64,000 bases of DNA from Saccharothrix sp. NRRL B-16348. Lineage in GTDB: Bacteria; Actinomycetota; Actinomycetes; Mycobacteriales; Pseudonocardiaceae. Under the pieces are notes generated by a model. It had not been told where the DNA came from, made no database searches, and saw only the letters and a program-made list of their open reading frames with translations. The translations under genes and the position numbers were made by a program. The stretch lies in the NCBI RefSeq assembly GCF_001280085.1, contig NZ_LGED01000079.1, forward strand, positions 62,001 through 126,000, in the 5' to 3' direction. Shown here in pieces: positions 53,141-61,720 of this stretch (position 1 is the first letter of the stretch; each line of letters begins with the position of its first letter).

Positions 53141-54471
53141 CGGGTCGCCTCCGCTGCCACGCGCTGGAACGGGTTCCGCTGGTGCTCGCGGTAGGTCGCC
53201 TCGAAGTCGGCGAACGCGCTGTGGTCGCGCGAGGACTCCTTGGCCGTGTCGTTGAGCAGGAACACGTTGGACGGGTCGAAGAACTCCGACACCGGCGCCA
53301 CGTCGACGTGGGTGGCGATGAAGCGGTCGATCTCGGCCTGGTTGCCGCGCAGGATCGCGAACAGCTGCAGCTCGTCGTGCCGCAGCGGCTTCATCTCCGC
53401 GAGCGTGCACACGTAGTCGTAGTAGGCCGCGGCGGTCTGGCTGCGCCGCTTGGCGGCGTACCCGGCCAGGGCGGTGTCCCGGTCGGTCTCGCCGCCGAGC
53501 CACCGGCCGATCGCCTCCGCGGCCAGCTCCGCGTCACGCAGGGCGTGGGTGATCCCGAGTGCCGTGCACTGGTCCTTGAACGACTCGGCGTCGCCGACCA
53601 GCACCCAGCCGGGTCCGTGCAGCTGTCTCAGGTACGCGGCCTGGTCGAGCGTCCCGTAGAAGCGCTCCTCCCGCCGCGCCCGCGCCACCGTGCCCGCCGC
53701 GTCCTCGCTGATCAGCCCGAGCGCGCGGTGGAAGTTGCCCTCGACGTCGGCCCGGAAGTCCGCGGCCCACTCGCTCGGCCCCCACGTCAGCACCATGGTC
53801 TGCCCGTGGTTGGTCGAGGCCATCGCCATCCCGAGCCTGCCCCGGCGGTGGATCTGCGCGTCGGCGTCGGGGATGCCGCTGAAGTAGCTCCAGTAGGCGT
53901 AGGTGCACCGCGGCCGCTCGTCGAACTTCTCGACGCCGAGAGCGCGCGCGACGAAGGAGTTGCGCCCGTCGGCGCCGATCACTACCTGCGCGTGCTCGAC
54001 CGTGCCGTCCCGCCCCTTGATGCCGATGACGGTCCCGTCTTCATCCCGCAGTAGTTCCTTGACCGCGTACCCTTCGCGGAACTCCACGCCGGCCCGCACC
54101 GCGTTGTCTACCAGGATCTTGTCCAGCACGTGCCGGCGAACCGAGAAGTAGTCGGTGGTGATCCCGCTGTCGTCGTCGTGCAGCAGGCGGAACTGGTTGC
54201 GCAGCAACTGTTCGGGAACGCTGCCGCGCAGCTCGATTCCGTTGTTGACCACGGTGACGTCGGTGTGCGCGGGAGTTACGGCTCTGACCTGCTCTAACAC
54301 CCCGAGTCGGTTCAAGTAGGAAGCACCGTGCGGCCACACGAAATGCGTGGACAGCACATCACTGGGAAACCGCGACCGGTCCACCACCAGTACTCGGAGC
54401 CCTTGTCTGGCCAGGTGTGTCCCGACCGCCGCTCCGGCACAGCGGCCGCCGACCACAATAGCGTTGTACAT
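53137..54471 (-). CDS. FAD-dependent oxidoreductase (geranylgeranyl-reductase/halogenase-like fold)
   Basis: 444 residues. The FAD motif GGRCAGAAVGTHLARQG is at residues 8-24 and VIGADGRNSFV and VLVGDAESFKDQCTALG follow, as in GGR/monooxygenase-type flavoproteins. Halogenase WxWxIP is not seen, so hydroxylation or reduction is more likely. Leu in LGVLEQV is encoded by a TTA codon (54295-54297), the rare codon of bldA-controlled genes. First gene of the operon with the oxoamine synthase. Confidence 0.85.
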   Translation of the reverse strand: MYNAIVVGGRCAGAAVGTHLARQGLRVLVVDRSRFPSDVLSTHFVWPHGASYLNRLGVLEQVRAVTPAHTDVTVVNNGIELRGSVPEQLLRNQFRLLHDDDSGITTDYFSVRRHVLDKILVDNAVRAGVEFREGYAVKELLRDEDGTVIGIKGRDGTVEHAQVVIGADGRNSFVARALGVEKFDERPRCTYAYWSYFSGIPDADAQIHRRGRLGMAMASTNHGQTMVLTWGPSEWAADFRADVEGNFHRALGLISEDAAGTVARARREERFYGTLDQAAYLRQLHGPGWVLVGDAESFKDQCTALGITHALRDAELAAEAIGRWLGGETDRDTALAGYAAKRRSQTAAAYYDYVCTLAEMKPLRHDELQLFAILRGNQAEIDRFIATHVDVAPVSEFFDPSNVFLLNDTAKESSRDHSAFADFEATYREHQRNPFQRVAAEATR

Positions 54472-54758
54472 GCGTGCATCCCAACAGCACCCCTACACGC
54501 TGTACAGAGCCGAATGGTCGAGCAACCCGTACTTGCGCGACACCGGCCATTCGTGGCAAAGGTCGGGTGAATTCAGATGCGTGAACAGGTGAGAGTTGCA
54601 CGGGTTCGCGATCGATGGCAAATAACCAATCGATATCGCGACGGTGATTCCTTGCGGTAGCAGGACTTTTCGCGGGCGGGGCGGGCGACCTCGGAGGTCT
54701 TGCCGCGCAGGTGGCCGACTCGGCGAACCTCGGTGGCTCATGCGGGGCCGTCGGGAGG

Positions 54759-55367
54759 TCAGGCTTCCGCCTGGCCCGCACGGCGCAGCAGTCGGCCGAG
54801 GACCAGCCGCAGGTTCTCGCGCTCGCGCTGCGGCGCGAACCCCGCGTCCACCGCGACGCGGTTGAACAAGCCGTCCACCAGGGCGGCGAGCCAGGTGGCG
54901 GTCGTGGTCGGGTCCAGCCCGGGATCGATCCGGCCCGCCGCGGTCGCCCGGTCGACCAGGTCGGCCAGGCCGGACCGCACCAGCTGGTCGTTGGTCGCGA
55001 CCAGGGCCGCGATCCGCTCGTCGCGGTGCGCCTGGGCGGAGATCTCGAGGGTGAGCCGGGCGTAGTCCGCGTCCCCGGCCAGGTCGACCACCAGGTCGAA
55101 GAACTTCGTCAGCGCGTCCCACGGTTCGGCGGCGGACAGGTCCGCGAACAGCGCCTCGGTGTCGGCGCCGTCCTGCTCGACGACCGCGGCGAAGATGTCC
55201 TGCTTGCTGCCGAAGTAGTAGAACAGGTTGCCCGGGCTCATCCCCGCCTCGGCGCAGATGTCGGCCGTGCGGGTCTGGCCGAACCCCTTGCGGGCGAAGC
55301 ACCGCGACGCGGCCGCCAGGATCTGGAGTCGCTTCGCCTCGCGCTTGGCTGGGTCAACGGTGCGCAT
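54759..55367 (-). CDS. TetR-family repressor
   Basis: 202 residues. TetR helix-turn-helix: RLQILAAASRCFARKGFGQTRTADICAEAGMSPGNLFYYFGSKQDIFAAV. The C-terminal ligand domain is typical in length. ATG at 55367 is taken; the longer frame starts at a TTG. A perfect 22-base operator lies 50 bases upstream between this gene and the divergent DUF418 gene, implying autorepression and control of that gene. Confidence 0.93.
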   Translation of the reverse strand: MRTVDPAKREAKRLQILAAASRCFARKGFGQTRTADICAEAGMSPGNLFYYFGSKQDIFAAVVEQDGADTEALFADLSAAEPWDALTKFFDLVVDLAGDADYARLTLEISAQAHRDERIAALVATNDQLVRSGLADLVDRATAAGRIDPGLDPTTTATWLAALVDGLFNRVAVDAGFAPQRERENLRLVLGRLLRRAGQAEA

Positions 55368-55416
55368 GGGCCGATTCAATCAGTGGGGTTGACGGGGTGG
55401 ATCACGGCCTCCAATA

Positions 55417-55438
55417 TTAGACCGACTACTCGGTCTAA
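55417..55438. promoter_or_regulatory. TetR operator
   Basis: Perfect nine-base arms TTAGACCGA / TCGGTCTAA separated by CTAC, between the divergent TetR and DUF418 starts and 15 bases upstream of the latter. Size and position are what a TetR dimer pair expects. Confidence 0.88.
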
Positions 55439-55452
55439 GAAAGGGTCTGGCT

Positions 55453-56628
55453 GTGTCTACTCCCTCCCGCCTCGTGCGGTTGGACGCGCTGCGCGGGTTC
55501 GCCCTGTTCGGCATCCTCGCGGTCAACGCGTGGGCGTTCGCGACCGGCTACTACGCCTCCGGGATCGCCGACCCGGCCCGTGATCCGGCCGTCCAGTGGG
55601 TGGTCTCGCTGTTCTTCGAGACCAAGTTCTACCTGCTGTTCTCGTTCCTCTTCGGCTACAGCTTCACGCTGCAGATGGACGCCGCCGCACGCCGTGGCGT
55701 CGCCTTCTGGCCGCGGATGCTGCGGCGGCACGTCGGGCTCGCGGCGATCGGCGCCGCGCACGCCGTGCTGCTGTTCCACGGCGACATCCTCACGACCTAC
55801 GCCGTGCTCGGCCTCGTCCTGCTGGCGCTGCGCGGCACCTCACCGCGGCGCGCGGTCCGGCTGGCGGTGGTCCTGCTCCTCGCCAGTGGCACGGTCTGGA
55901 CCCTGCTGGGCGTCCTCGACGTGCTCACCCACGTCCCGGTCGACGCCACCGCGGTGTCCGCGCGGGTCGCCGAAACGGTGGCGGCCTACCGGGGGACGCC
56001 GGGGACGGTGGTCGCGGAACACCTGCGACAGCTGCCCGGCACGCTCGAACTCGTCGTGTTCGTGCAGGCGCCCAGCACCTTGGCGATGTTCCTGCTCGGG
56101 TTCGCGGCGGGCAAGCGGCAGGTGCTCGCGGAACCTCGGCGCTACCGCGCGCTGTGGTCGTGGCTCCTGCGTGCCGGGTTGCCGATCGGGCTCGCCGGGG
56201 CGGCCTTCTACGCCTACATCGCGGTGAACCACCCCGGGAGCGGCGCCGAGACCCTCGCGATCGGGGTCAGCGTCCTCACCGCGCCACTGCTCACCGGCGG
56301 GTACGTCGCCGCACTGCTGCGCCTGTTCGACACGCGCGTCGCGGCCGTGTTCGCCCCGGCGGGCCGCGTCGCGCTGTCGAACTACCTGCTGCAGTCGGCC
56401 GTCCTGGGCGTCGTCTTCACGGCGTACGGGTTCGGGCTGGTGGGAACGCTGTCGTACGGCGCGGTCGCCGGGCTCGTCGTCGGGATCTACGCGGTCCAGC
56501 TCGCACTCAGCGCGCTGTGGCTCCGCAGCCACCGCTACGGACCACTGGAGTGGCTCCTCCGCGTGGTGACCGCCGGCGGAACGGCGTCGGCACGCAACGC
56601 GGCGCCCGCCGGAGCCAGGGGCCGATGA
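55453..56628 (+). CDS. DUF418-family membrane protein
   Basis: 391 residues, about eight to ten membrane helices. N-terminal LVRLDALRGFALFGILAVNAW and C-terminal GRVALSNYLLQSAVLGVVFTAYG are diagnostic of DUF418. Possibly a transport or acyltransferase-like membrane protein; function unknown. GTG at 55453 with AAGAAAGGG upstream. Divergent from and probably repressed by the TetR protein. Confidence 0.88.
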   Translation: MSTPSRLVRLDALRGFALFGILAVNAWAFATGYYASGIADPARDPAVQWVVSLFFETKFYLLFSFLFGYSFTLQMDAAARRGVAFWPRMLRRHVGLAAIGAAHAVLLFHGDILTTYAVLGLVLLALRGTSPRRAVRLAVVLLLASGTVWTLLGVLDVLTHVPVDATAVSARVAETVAAYRGTPGTVVAEHLRQLPGTLELVVFVQAPSTLAMFLLGFAAGKRQVLAEPRRYRALWSWLLRAGLPIGLAGAAFYAYIAVNHPGSGAETLAIGVSVLTAPLLTGGYVAALLRLFDTRVAAVFAPAGRVALSNYLLQSAVLGVVFTAYGFGLVGTLSYGAVAGLVVGIYAVQLALSALWLRSHRYGPLEWLLRVVTAGGTASARNAAPAGARGR

Positions 56629-56643
56629 TGTTAACTATCCGCC

Positions 56644-57006
56644 ATGTCGCACCCGGAGACCCCTTTACCGCAGCCGACTCAGCCCGAGCCCCAGTCTCAG
56701 CCCGAGCCCCAGCCCCAACCGCGGGAGACGACCGCGCGATCACGGCCCGGCAACGGCCTGCTCGCCACCGCCATCCTGGTCGCCGGCATCGGCGGCGGCC
56801 TGCTGGCGTGGCACCCGTGGGACGAGGCCCCGCTGCCGGCGCCCAAGGACCCCGGGCGCATCACCATCCAGAAGGTCGGTGACCAGCGCGAGGCGACCAA
56901 CTACGACGAGACGCGGCCGGTCTACTGCATGACGAACGAGACCGGTGGCCTGTACTGCGTGGTGCTGCCCAACCGCTACACCCACATCGAGGAAGAACGG
57001 CCCTGA
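56644..57006 (+). CDS. Small Pro-rich single-pass membrane protein
   Basis: 120 residues. N-terminus is a Pro/Gln/Glu repeat region (QPEPQ units), then a transmembrane helix (GLLATAILVAGIGGGLLAW) and a short external domain with two cysteines (VYCMTNETGGLYCVV). Start 15 bases after the DUF418 stop, so probably co-transcribed. Not recognised as a named family. Confidence 0.7.
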   Translation: MSHPETPLPQPTQPEPQSQPEPQPQPRETTARSRPGNGLLATAILVAGIGGGLLAWHPWDEAPLPAPKDPGRITIQKVGDQREATNYDETRPVYCMTNETGGLYCVVLPNRYTHIEEERP

Positions 57007-57031
57007 TCGGGCGCGGTGCGCGATCACCACG

Positions 57032-58690
57032 TCACTTGGCGCGCGGATAGGTCTTCTGCACCTCGCCCTTCAGGTTCGCCTGCAGGAACGCGCCGCCGTA
57101 GCCGTCGATCACGTACACCTTGATCGACGGGATGTCGTCGATGATGTCGGGCTCGACGATCAGGTAGCGCATCGTCGGTTGCGGGACGCCCAGCTCCGTG
57201 TTCGCCTGGTCGAACAGGGCGGGCAGGGCGTCCCAGTTCACCTGGTTCAGGTCGAACACGGTCCGGTCGGCGTCCACGCCGTCCGGACCCTTCCTGGTCG
57301 CCTTGCCAGCCCGGTACTCGAAGTCGTCGAAGCCGTGCGCGACCGCCGCGGTCGGGGCGACGGCCGTCGCGTGGTCCGCCCACAGCGTCAGCTCGGACAC
57401 CGTGGTGCCGCCCGTCGCCTGGCTGAGCGCGACGACCGCTTCACGCGCGCCGGCGGGGGTGAGCAGGTCGGTCTTCGCCGCGTCGCCCGCGGTCGTCGTC
57501 GGGGCGTCGTCGGGCAGGTCGAGGTTCGGCAGGGTGGTGAACGGCGTGGTCGACGAACCCGCACCGGAGTCCAGCCGGTCGAACACGCCCGTCATGCGGG
57601 CGACCAGCAGCGTGGCCGCGACGACCAGCACCACCCCGACCAGCGAGAGCGCCACGGAACCCGTCCGCTTGCGCGCCTTCGGGGTCGGGGTGGGGTAGGC
57701 CTGCTGGTAGTCGCGGAGAGGCGGCCCGCCGACCGGTGGCGGCGTCGGTCCGGCCGGCCAATGGGGGTGCTGAGGCTGGGGCTGAGGACCGCTCGGCGGC
57801 CTCGGGACGGTGAACCCCGCCGGGGTGGGCGGGCCCAGGACCGGGGCCGGGTCGCGTTCGGCCGCGGCGAACAGCTGGTCCAGCAGCTCGCCGCTCGGAC
57901 GGTCGGCCGGGTCGTTGCGGAGCGCGGCGTTGAGCGCGGGTGCGAGGGCGCCCGCGCGTCGCGGCGGCGGCACCGGCTCGGTCATCACCGCGGCGAGGGT
58001 CGCCATCGTGGAGGCGCGGCGCATCGGGTGGTAGCCCTCGACGGCCACGTACAGCAGCATCGCCAGCGACCACAGGTCCGACGCGGTGTGCGTCTCGTCG
58101 CCGCGCAGCCGTTCCGGGGCGATGTACTCCGGGGACCCGATGACGTCGCCGGTCGCGGTGAGCTGGGTCGAGCCCTGCAGGGCGGCGATGCCGAAGTCGG
58201 TGAGCACGGCGCTGCCGTCCGTTCGGAGCAACACGTTGCCCGGCTTGACGTCGCGGTGCATCACGCCCGCGGAGTGGGCCGAGCGCAGTGCCGCGAGCAC
58301 GTCCCGCCCGATGCCCGCCGCCTCCGCCGGGGTGAGCGGACCGTCGTTCAGCCGCGCGTCCAGCGACGTGCCGCGGACCAGTTCCATGACGATCCACGGG
58401 TACGGCGAGTCGGCCGACTCGATGATCTGGTAGATCGACACGACGTTCGGGTGCTGCAACCGGGCGAGCGCGCGGGACTCCCGCAGCACCCGCTCCCGCA
58501 GCTGGGCCGCGGCCACCGAGTTGCTGTCGATCTGGTCGTCGTCGGCGGGGCGCACCTCCTTGATGGCCACCTCGCGGTGCAGCCCCAGGTCGAGCGCACG
58601 CCAGACCGTCCCCATCCCACCGCTGCCCAGCCTGTCCAGCAGCTCGAACCGGCCGTCGAGGATCCGCCCGGTGTGCTCTCTCTCAGACAC
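57032..58690 (-). CDS. PknB-like Ser/Thr protein kinase, membrane-anchored
   Basis: 552 residues. Kinase domain at about 12-265: GSGGMGTVW glycine loop, AIKEV lysine, HRDVKPGNVLL catalytic loop, TDFGIAAL. A Pro-rich linker and one transmembrane helix (VALSLVGVVLVVAATLLVA) lead to an extracytoplasmic domain of about 170 residues without recognised PASTA repeats. It should sense an outside signal and phosphorylate cytoplasmic targets. Convergent with the small membrane protein. Confidence 0.95.
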   Translation of the reverse strand: MSEREHTGRILDGRFELLDRLGSGGMGTVWRALDLGLHREVAIKEVRPADDDQIDSNSVAAAQLRERVLRESRALARLQHPNVVSIYQIIESADSPYPWIVMELVRGTSLDARLNDGPLTPAEAAGIGRDVLAALRSAHSAGVMHRDVKPGNVLLRTDGSAVLTDFGIAALQGSTQLTATGDVIGSPEYIAPERLRGDETHTASDLWSLAMLLYVAVEGYHPMRRASTMATLAAVMTEPVPPPRRAGALAPALNAALRNDPADRPSGELLDQLFAAAERDPAPVLGPPTPAGFTVPRPPSGPQPQPQHPHWPAGPTPPPVGGPPLRDYQQAYPTPTPKARKRTGSVALSLVGVVLVVAATLLVARMTGVFDRLDSGAGSSTTPFTTLPNLDLPDDAPTTTAGDAAKTDLLTPAGAREAVVALSQATGGTTVSELTLWADHATAVAPTAAVAHGFDDFEYRAGKATRKGPDGVDADRTVFDLNQVNWDALPALFDQANTELGVPQPTMRYLIVEPDIIDDIPSIKVYVIDGYGGAFLQANLKGEVQKTYPRAK

Positions 58691-58764
58691 CGCGTCACGC
58701 TAGCAACCGACCACCGGGGGACGAGGAACCGGCGGCCTTTCCGCGCCGTGCCGCTCGGTCCGCC

Positions 58765-58804
58765 GGGTGGTCACCCACCGGCTCTCGCCGGTCGGTGACC
58801 ACCC
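58765..58804 (-). terminator. Terminator of the hemicellulase operon
   Basis: Eleven-base arms GGGTGGTCACC / GGTGACCACCC with a further inner stem CCGG/CCGG, 32 bases beyond the GH127 stop on the minus strand. Confidence 0.8.
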
Positions 58805-58835
58805 GGTCACGGTTCGGTCCGCGGGTGCTCCGGGA

Positions 58836-61577
58836 TCAGATGAAGCGCCAGAGGTGGTCGGAGGTGCCGTTGTCGGCGTACAGCACGACCTGCGCGCCGC
58901 GGGCGGTGGAGGCGTTGGACAGGCCCAGGACCCGTCCGCCGTTGCCGCACTGGATGCGGAAGTACCCGTTGGCGCCGTGGCGCAGGCGCCACTTGTGGTC
59001 GCTGGTGCCGTTGTCGGCCCATTGCACCACTCGGGCGTTGTCGGTGTTGGCGCCGTTCTCGACGCCGAGGACCTTGCCGCTGTGGGAGTTGCGCAGCCGG
59101 AAGTAGCCGTCGGGGTCGAGCACGGCGGTCCACAGGTGGTCGGCGGTGCCGTTGTCGTCCCACTGGACGGCCAAGCCGCCGTCGGAGGTCGACATGTCCT
59201 GCACGCCGAGCACCAGGCCGCTGGCCAGGTTCTGGACGCGGCGGGCGCCGGTGGGCACGAACCGCCACCGGTTGTCGGCCGAGCCGTTGTCGGAGTCCTG
59301 CACGGCTTGGGCGCCCTGCGCCGTGGAGCCGTTGAGGATGCCCAGCAGCTTGCCGCTGTTGACGTTGCGGATCCGGTGGGTGCCGTCGCCGTTGTCCAGC
59401 ACGGTCCAGCGGTGGTCGGCGGTGCCGGTGTCGCCCCACTGCAGGACGCGGGCGTTGTCGGTGGTGGCCATGTTCTCGACGCCGAGCACCTTGCCGCTGT
59501 TCAGGTTGCGAAGCCGGATGTTGCTGCCGTCGACCACGACCTGCCAGTTGTGGTCGGCGGTGCCGGTGTCGCCCCACTGCACGGCCAAACCGCCGTCGGA
59601 GGTCGACATGTTCTGCACGCCGAGCACGAGGCCGCTGGCGGCGTTGAACAGCCGGTACCCGGCCGCGGTCCCGCCGCCTCCGCCGCCGGTGGTGTTCCAG
59701 TAGACGGTGTAGTTGAAGCCGTGGGCGTCGTGGAACGGGCCGAGGTTCACCGTCGCGCCGTCGGCCTGGGCGGTGAAGGCCAGCGCCGACGTGCTGGTGC
59801 GGGTGATGGACTCGACGTTGAGCGACGGCAGCCGGGACAGGGCGGTGTTGCCGTAGTTGCCCGCGAGGACGGCCGGGCCGTAGGTGATGGCGGCGACGGC
59901 CGGGTTGTCGTTGGCGGCCTGCACGACCACCCGCATCGGCAGGCGCAGCGCCACCACGTCGCCGGAGGTCCACGACCTGGTCAGCGAGGCGTAGCTGCCG
60001 GGGGTGGCGGTGACGTTCTGGGCGACGCCGTTGACGCTGATGGTGGCGCCGGTGGTCCAGGCGGGGATGCGCAGGCGCATCGTCCACTCGCCGGCCACGC
60101 TGCCGGTGACGGCGAGGCTGGTGGTGTCCGAGGCCGGGTAGGTCGTGGTCTGGGTGACGGTGATGCCGCGTTCCGTCCAGTTCAGCGTCGACGGGGTGTA
60201 GAGGTTGACCGTCAGAGTCGTGCCGTTGCGGAAGTAGATCGAGCCGGCCAGTGAGGTGTTGACCTCCAGGGCGGTGCCCTGGCAGCACCAGAACGTGGTG
60301 TAGTCGGTGCTCCAGTTGCCGCCGCCCCAGGCGGGTCCGGTGTTGCCGCGGCGGTGGCCGGGGTTCAGGCCGGTGAAGTAGCAGATGTGGCCGTGCGGGT
60401 CGGCCGTGTTCTGCTGGCCGAGGAGGTGGTTGAGCAGTCCGCGTTCGTAGAAGTCGAAGTACGCCGCGTTGTCGGGGTTGAGCAGCCACAGCTCGCGGGT
60501 CAGCTTGAGCATGTTGTAGGTGTTGCACGCCTCGGCCGTGTCGGTGTTGAGGTACGCGGCGATGGCGTTGGGCGCGCGGAAGTGCTCGGCCTGGCTGTTG
60601 CCGCCGATGACGTAGGTGTGCGCGCCGACGGTGATGTTCCAGGCGTTGGACGCGATGTCGCGGTAGCGGGTCGTGCCGGTGGCCTTGTACTCCCGGGCCG
60701 CCCCGATCCACTTCGGCACCTGCGTGTTGGCGTGCAGCCCGCTGAGCCGGTCCTGGTTGGCGGCCAACGGGTCGAAGACGGCCGCGTGGTCGAACCGCTG
60801 CGCGGTCGCCAGCCACCTCGCGTCGCCGGTCTGCTGGTACAGGTCGGCGAGCACCGCGTTCATGCCGCCGAACTCCGTGCCCAGCACCCGCTGCATCTGG
60901 CTGTACGACAACCGGGCCGTGCGCCAGTCCACCCAGCCCGCGAACCGCAGCAGCACGTCACGCGCCTGCGTGTTGCCGATGTGGCGCCACACGTCCAGCA
61001 GGCCGGCCAGGGTCTTGTGCAGCGAGTAGTACGACACCGACTTCGGCGAGCCCGCCTCCATCGCGTCGAAGTCCGACTCCGGGAACCCCGACAGGTAACC
61101 GGTGTTGAACCCCGCCGCCGCGTTGTTCGCCTGGCACTTCGCCAACTCCGCGACCATGTAGTTCGCCCGGTCCCGGCACGTGGTGTCGCCCGCCACCGCC
61201 CACGCCTGCGCCCACGCGCTCAGGAAGTGCCCCTGGCTGTGCGTGCGGAACGGGAAGTTCGGTGCTTCCCAGCCGCCCAGCGCCGCCGCGCCGTTCGTGG
61301 ACAGCCGGTGGTTGGCCCGGAAGTTGTAGAGCAACCGGTTCACGTCCACGAACTTCAGGTAGGTCAACGTGCGGTTCTGGTTGTCCAGCCAGCGCCCCGA
61401 GGTCAGGCGGACCTGGCTCAGGTCGAACGGGTGCGCCGACACGCCGATGTCACCGCGGACCGGCGGCACCGAGGCCGCGTCGGCCGTTCCGGCGAGCAGG
61501 GACGGCGCGGTGGTCGCGACGGCGGCGACCCCGGCGGCCTGCAGCAGTCTGCGTCGGCTCAAGGGTGAGGACGACAT
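58836..61577 (-). CDS. Secreted GH127-type glycosidase with two ricin-type trefoils
   Basis: 913 residues. Tat-like signal (SRRRLLQAAGVAAVATTAPSLLAGTADA). Residues about 45-630 are a GH127/DUF1680 beta-L-arabinofuranosidase-like barrel (RTHSQGHFLSAWAQAWA, WRHIGNTQARD, EFGGMNAVLADLYQQTGD, ETCNTYNMLKLTRELW-like EACNTYNMLK, FWCCQGTALE). The two cysteines near FWCCQGT fit the zinc-cysteine site. Residues about 640-913 hold six ricin-type repeats (SGLVLGV...LQW...WRF) forming two carbohydrate-binding trefoils. Removes L-arabinose from hemicellulose. Last gene of the operon. Confidence 0.88.
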   Translation of the reverse strand: MSSSPLSRRRLLQAAGVAAVATTAPSLLAGTADAASVPPVRGDIGVSAHPFDLSQVRLTSGRWLDNQNRTLTYLKFVDVNRLLYNFRANHRLSTNGAAALGGWEAPNFPFRTHSQGHFLSAWAQAWAVAGDTTCRDRANYMVAELAKCQANNAAAGFNTGYLSGFPESDFDAMEAGSPKSVSYYSLHKTLAGLLDVWRHIGNTQARDVLLRFAGWVDWRTARLSYSQMQRVLGTEFGGMNAVLADLYQQTGDARWLATAQRFDHAAVFDPLAANQDRLSGLHANTQVPKWIGAAREYKATGTTRYRDIASNAWNITVGAHTYVIGGNSQAEHFRAPNAIAAYLNTDTAEACNTYNMLKLTRELWLLNPDNAAYFDFYERGLLNHLLGQQNTADPHGHICYFTGLNPGHRRGNTGPAWGGGNWSTDYTTFWCCQGTALEVNTSLAGSIYFRNGTTLTVNLYTPSTLNWTERGITVTQTTTYPASDTTSLAVTGSVAGEWTMRLRIPAWTTGATISVNGVAQNVTATPGSYASLTRSWTSGDVVALRLPMRVVVQAANDNPAVAAITYGPAVLAGNYGNTALSRLPSLNVESITRTSTSALAFTAQADGATVNLGPFHDAHGFNYTVYWNTTGGGGGGTAAGYRLFNAASGLVLGVQNMSTSDGGLAVQWGDTGTADHNWQVVVDGSNIRLRNLNSGKVLGVENMATTDNARVLQWGDTGTADHRWTVLDNGDGTHRIRNVNSGKLLGILNGSTAQGAQAVQDSDNGSADNRWRFVPTGARRVQNLASGLVLGVQDMSTSDGGLAVQWDDNGTADHLWTAVLDPDGYFRLRNSHSGKVLGVENGANTDNARVVQWADNGTSDHKWRLRHGANGYFRIQCGNGGRVLGLSNASTARGAQVVLYADNGTSDHLWRFI

Positions 61578-61684
61578 GGCACTCCTGTCTTCGGCTGCTC
61601 TGGACGTCGTGGGACGAGCCCGGTGGCAGCGTGGGTGGTCTCGGATGGCGGTCCGGGGCGGCGGCCGGTCCGGAGACGTGCGGG

Positions 61685-61708
61685 GCCGCCGCCGGTGGTC
61701 CCGGCGGC
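61685..61708 (-). terminator. Possible hairpin between GH10 and GH127 genes
   Basis: Arms GCCGCCG / CGGCGGC around a ten-base loop, just after the GH10 stop on the minus strand. Could attenuate rather than end transcription. Confidence 0.4.
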
Positions 61709-61720
61709 AGCCCGGTGCCG

